NCBI GenBank assembly: GCA_026874595.1
Contig: CM049316.1
Coordinates: 73,377,176 to 73,441,175, forward strand
Direction: 5' to 3'
Origin: Sipunculus nudus
Lineage: Eukaryota; Annelida; Sipuncula; Golfingiida; Sipunculidae
Length of the DNA: 64,000 nt
The position numbers and the translations under genes are program-made. Every line of letters starts with the position of its first letter. Positions within the stretch are counted from its first letter, which is position 1. The notes under the pieces are model-generated. The model ran no database searches and was not told the origin of the DNA. It saw only the letters and a program-made list of their open reading frames with translations. This document shows, piece after piece, positions 62,301-64,000 of the stretch.

Positions 62301-63938
62301 TGACATCTTTTCTTTATCTCAGTAAATCCAAACATTCACATATATAAAAGCTAACTGATGTGACAATTACCGCTCAGTAAAAGACATTTTTTATATAGAC
62401 ACATTGATGTACTGTAATCTTACCTGTGTAGCAGGACTTTATCGAAGTGCAGCTGTTTCTTGTCCAGCTCCAGTTCCGGGCGTACTCCGTGACAGATGAG
62501 CTTGAAGATGATTGGTTCAGGATTCTCGCGGACACAGCAGACCAGGCTGTCCTCGTAGGATCCGGGTACTTTGGGATACGCCCAAACCTTCAGCTCCTGA
62601 AAGTCACATAAACGTCACAATCAGATCTAGAATGTCCAAACAAACTTTAAAACATCAGCAGTTAACATCATACAGTAATCATTATCACAAGTATTTAGTT
62701 TTTCCTTTCAAAGCACGTTCATTTCTTACTGGCTAAATTCACTTTAATGAAAGCAATAATATATTCAAGTAGTCCTGGCAACCATCATCAGTCTGTAGGA
62801 AAAGGATTAATAAAGGTTTTTCTCTTCCTCTTGATAGTTACAGCAGAATTTCTATGATTTGTGACTATCAGACAAAACACATAAATGCTGAAGTTCTAGC
62901 TTTATTTAATACATTATTTCTATTCCCTATTCAACCAAATCTTAACAACTATCTTTGATTATTTCTCGATGTTTGTGTTTCACTCCTCAGCATAATTTCC
63001 ATTGAATCAAATGCCTGCTTAGCTATCATGTTTAATTAAGTAACCATAAACACTTTAACATAATTTATAGATATATTTTAAATAAAACACTCCATATTAA
63101 TAGTATACTGCTGCATCCCTTCAAAAATATATTATCGGCAGAAGTTACATGTTAGTTTGTGGGGTTATTTGACCTCTGACCTGAGATTCTCCGGGTTTGA
63201 GTGACATGTTTGGCGGGTCAAGCAGGTACGTTTCTCCTTTGCTGTCATTCAGAAAACAGAAGCTGATCTCAGCATCCAGAGGTGATGTGTTCTGAATGGT
63301 CATTATCTCCATGTTCTCTGGGTACCGGCCCTCCTTGTACCTGTATGTGTATACAAATGACTGGCATATATTAAAGTGGAATAGCATATATATAGATTTG
63401 CATGGGTACAGCACACTAACAGATATTAATTTTTTTTAAATAATTTTGATTATTGACAGGAGAGAATTAATTTTGTCACACCATAAAAATAGATAATTTT
63501 AAAATTGTCATAGAATGTTTACCCTAATACAGCTTCACTTAGGCATTATCCCGATTTCCTTTACTCTAAAATTCCCTTATTTCTTCTCTGAAAAACATTT
63601 TAGCTTAAATTATACCTATCTACACTTGATTAATCGAAAAGAACCGGCTACAGATCTTATCTCCCCTGAAATTTACAAACTGCTTGGAGACTGTCTTTTA
63701 CTTCTCATTTTCCTTACCATCTAAATACTTGAAATGTTAAGTTTTTGAGGAGGCTGTAACATACGAGAATTATAAGATAATTATCTTATTAGTAAAATAC
63801 ACAGGAGTCACATTTCACCTTTCTCTGGACTTTCCAACCAGCAATGGTCCAAACTCAAATGTCTCTGACGTCAGGACGTATTTCTTTTGTACAATCTCAT
63901 CTTGTTTCTTATTCTTCTTGCGGTGAGGGAACACAATT
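30327..63938 (-). CDS. HYDIN: HYDIN, axonemal central-pair protein, 3' part of the gene (34 exons, about 2380 residues)
   Basis: HYDIN builds the C2b projection of the ciliary central pair and is needed for ciliary bending; human HYDIN is about 5120 residues. Here 34 minus-strand exons, all with GT-AG borders and matching phases, give an uninterrupted frame of 7144 nt ending in TAA at 30327. The match is by family knowledge. Diagnostic stretches include SDYIRSARRNPEMRGPGG with NPNTRVIEYKSVGIGV (exon 19), EAYDVALDMSFPKGADGG (exon 5) and LGMFTIYPAYGFINAGNQQV (exon 10), plus repeated ASH-type (ASPM/SPD2/Hydin) beta domains with patterns such as FSISPVDGYISPGMEVQFEV (exon 28). No membrane segment or catalytic site. 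The gene runs off the right edge, so the start is unseen. CFAP47 also has ASH domains and was considered, but the HYDIN-specific blocks argue against it. Exons are listed in the block entries. Confidence 0.95.
34068..36255. other. HYDIN intron 28, holding a pogo-like MITE
   Basis: A 2.2-kb AT-rich intron. Apart from the MITE at 35048-35385 no element, RNA gene or conserved exon was recognised; open frames here are short and featureless. Confidence 0.5.
35048..35385. mobile_element. Pogo-like MITE in a HYDIN intron
   Basis: Starts 'cagtggaacctcttggctta' and ends 'agagagggtccactg', giving terminal inverted repeats of about 13 bp (CAGTGGAMCCTCT). It is followed by TA. At 338 bp it is too short to code for a transposase. 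Its start resembles the element at 18867-19046. Confidence 0.55.
36256..40422 (-). other. HYDIN: HYDIN exon block 4 (exons 23-28)
   Basis: Exons: 40422-40198, 39663-39494, 38833-38635, 38261-37992, 37179-37010, 36391-36256. These encode consecutive ASH-like modules: RNVFIVNSGKFNFDYTWEVN, FYINVTGNGIPPGLHFSFPS, PREVIKYHEVVTFEINGLSK, LGALRVGQVVKKQIPIVNNS, HIPFGQVIQRSSSTRKLVMT and FSISPVDGYISPGMEVQFEV. Phases are 0, 2, 0, 0, 2, 0. Introns of 0.6-1 kb between them are AT-rich with no recognised gene. Confidence 0.93.
40568..41075 (-). mobile_element. CR1/L2-like LINE fragment (end of RT)
   Basis: Read on the minus strand in several frames: YYNNGLLYRLLPRTL, VAQNSAACVITHT, LKALNWLPVRESY, then LNALNPELRKPSSQLNFNKN and LKTTLFKQH. 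This order (pseudo-DYCN.LLYGLP, VQNAAARL, LHWLPV, LWNALPPELR, LKTHLF) is the usual C-terminal end of CR1/L2/Jockey-type reverse transcriptases. Stops and frameshifts make it a fossil. Clade is judged by eye only. Confidence 0.72.
41271..43075. mobile_element. Non-autonomous DNA transposon with TA target duplication, 1805 bp
   Basis: The left end reads CCGTATTTCATCTAATTGTTCGACC and the right end is its inverse (ggatcgaacaattggatgaa|atacgg), with TA on each outer side (41269-41270 and 43076-43077). Subterminal blocks 'gaggtcgattaaatggagga' near the left and 'ggaggtcgtataaatagagg' near the right are similar to each other. No transposase domain was recognised inside. An internal (CT)n lies at about 42492-42512. 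Superfamily not assigned; a TA duplication would suit mariner-like or PIF/ISL2EU-like elements. Confidence 0.75.
43156..46759 (-). other. HYDIN: HYDIN exon block 3 (exons 18-22)
   Basis: Exons: 46759-46439, 45914-45551, 45003-44838, 44084-43937, 43363-43156. Exon 18 holds a low-complexity Ala/Ser/Pro/Gly stretch (ATASALAVRPGSAARPGSGA) inside an otherwise conserved ASH domain. Exon 19 is the longest in this block (364 bp) and carries the most HYDIN-specific segment. Exons 20-22 encode further ASH strands (IPEHNISVPFLMVGNTSDPN, MIINKEDVPFHFSFVESSLH, INIFFTPTSEKEVNFNVVCN). A segment at about 44430-44570 in the intron before exon 20 looks like a decayed interspersed repeat. Confidence 0.93.
46760..46811. 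repeat. 26-bp tandem duplication covering the exon 18 splice acceptor of HYDIN
   Basis: 'ctacagacatgattatgatt' plus 'acaaat' occurs twice in a row (46760-46785 and 46786-46811). Read on the minus strand, each unit ends in '..catgtctgtag|ATTTGTAAT', so the 3' splice site sequence is doubled. The AG at 46760-46761 is the one that keeps the HYDIN frame; use of the other would add 26 nt. Confidence 0.9.
47379..53722 (-). other. HYDIN: HYDIN exon block 2 (exons 9-17)
   Basis: Exons: 53722-53648, 52761-52620, 52297-52103, 51605-51498, 50885-50733, 49928-49695, 49345-48985, 48545-48188, 47603-47379. Exon 9 is only 75 bp and finishes the basic linker (VIAKGETKKRMAR). Exons 10-14 carry ASH repeats (RICKNLNIWQDTNQ, FVFNNVLVGMKARARYKIVN, VSFTPPSMQ|YFSAVFDAAIEG). 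Exon 15 is acidic near its end (PVDPEQEEGNMAEDD). Exons 16-17 have Pro-rich linkers (PTPAPAPSVDG, PRTPVPPTPGRTMKRK). For exon 14 the acceptor at 49929 (gattttag|TATTTCAG) was chosen over one 8 bp later because only it keeps the frame. An (AT)n tract lies in the intron at 53317-53364. Confidence 0.92.
50006..50054. repeat. Short 18-bp tandem repeat in a HYDIN intron
   Basis: 'gtcacaccaggaaaaact' repeats about 2.6 times, with one substitution. Intronic; no function inferred. Confidence 0.8.
53723..57455. other. HYDIN intron 8, 3.7 kb
   Basis: The longest intron in the window, set between the two exons of the basic linker. It contains the 21-bp minisatellite at 54230-54355 and a C-rich run at 56647-56670. 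No exon with HYDIN similarity, RNA gene or coding element was recognised. Confidence 0.55.
54230..54355. repeat. 21-bp minisatellite, six degenerate units
   Basis: Consensus near 'cttcccatcatgctttgtaac'. Six consecutive units diverge by several bases each. Confidence 0.8.
57456..63938 (-). other. HYDIN: HYDIN exon block 1 (first eight exons in the window)
   Basis: Exons in transcript order: 63938-63819, 63340-63181, 62596-62424, 61725-61524, 60728-60529, 60184-59933, 59420-59253, 57545-57456. Content: a basic KKNKKQDEIVQKKYVL segment, ASH-type repeats (NMEIMTIQNTSPLDAEISFC; ICHGVRPELELDKKQLHFDK; FSRKDTKTLYLRNSTLLPVA spans the exon 4 acceptor), then VSDINFGPMMLNSRKPKTF. It ends in a Ser/Arg/Lys-rich linker (KSDKRSKSRDGSSSGRSATK, exon 8). 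Most junctions here are phase 2. The introns are AT-rich; 60729-61523 and 61726-62423 show nothing recognisable beyond short repeats. Confidence 0.92.
57546..59252. other. HYDIN intron 7, 1.7 kb
   Basis: AT-rich. A plus-strand TATA-like box (tatataagcg, about 58722) followed by an ATG at 58801 with a short Lys/Arg-rich frame was noted, but it is not supported as a gene. Nothing else recognised. Confidence 0.45.
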
Positions 63939-64000
63939 CTAGAAATAACAAGAATAAATATTTATAAACAAGTTAACATTAGCACTAACTAAGGTGCTGT

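Noticed and set aside
30327-63938. Assignment of the ASH-domain gene to CFAP47
   Set aside because: Its tail is somewhat similar, but the SDYI...RRNPE...NTRVIE block, the EAYDVALD...FPKGA block and the LGMFTIYPAYG block are HYDIN signatures as I know them.

Overview
This is a window of an animal nuclear genome. The genes have spliced exons with GT-AG borders, the introns are long and AT-rich, and mobile-element debris is dense. The mix of DIRS, Ty3/gypsy and non-LTR elements, repeat tails rich in 'acggacggacgacggacaaa'-type sequence, a motile-cilium gene and a METTL27-type methyltransferase suggests a marine invertebrate, most likely a bivalve mollusc. The species is an inference and cannot be fixed from the sequence.

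Left third (1-17 kb), minus strand. A complete five-exon gene for a small SAM-dependent methyltransferase like METTL27 (WBSCR27) runs from 15219 down to 3985 (233 aa predicted). Downstream of it, in the same orientation, lies the first coding exon (1130-1327) of a second, related copy that leaves the window on the left, so this is a head-to-tail duplicated pair. The large third intron of the complete copy holds a 4.94-kb Ty3/gypsy retrotransposon (6258-11193) with two LTRs, a 5-bp target duplication and broken gag/pol, inserted into an older array of 140-155-bp degenerate repeats. A decayed LINE end occupies 1-990. Just upstream of the methyltransferase start codon is a 1.5-kb minisatellite with a 31-bp unit (15347-16887).

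Middle (17-29.3 kb), no host gene seen. It holds several (TA)n tracts, a pogo-like MITE, a rearranged non-LTR retrotransposon whose 5' half is inverted relative to flanking 3' pieces, and a 543/79/543-bp tandem duplication of the LINE 3' end. Abutting that duplication is a nearly complete DIRS-type tyrosine-recombinase retrotransposon (23754-29247, minus strand) with inverted terminal repeats and the internal complementary region typical of the group.

Right half (30.3-64 kb), minus strand. This is the 3' part of HYDIN, the giant axonemal central-pair protein: 34 exons, all open, with splice phases that agree at every junction, encoding about 2380 C-terminal residues ending at a stop at 30327. 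The 5' half of the gene lies beyond 64000. HYDIN introns carry a 1.8-kb TIR element with TA duplications, a CR1/L2-like RT fragment, a pogo-like MITE and short satellites. One 3' splice site lies in a 26-bp tandem duplication.

No CRISPR arrays, rRNA genes, functional tRNA genes or prokaryotic signals were seen.
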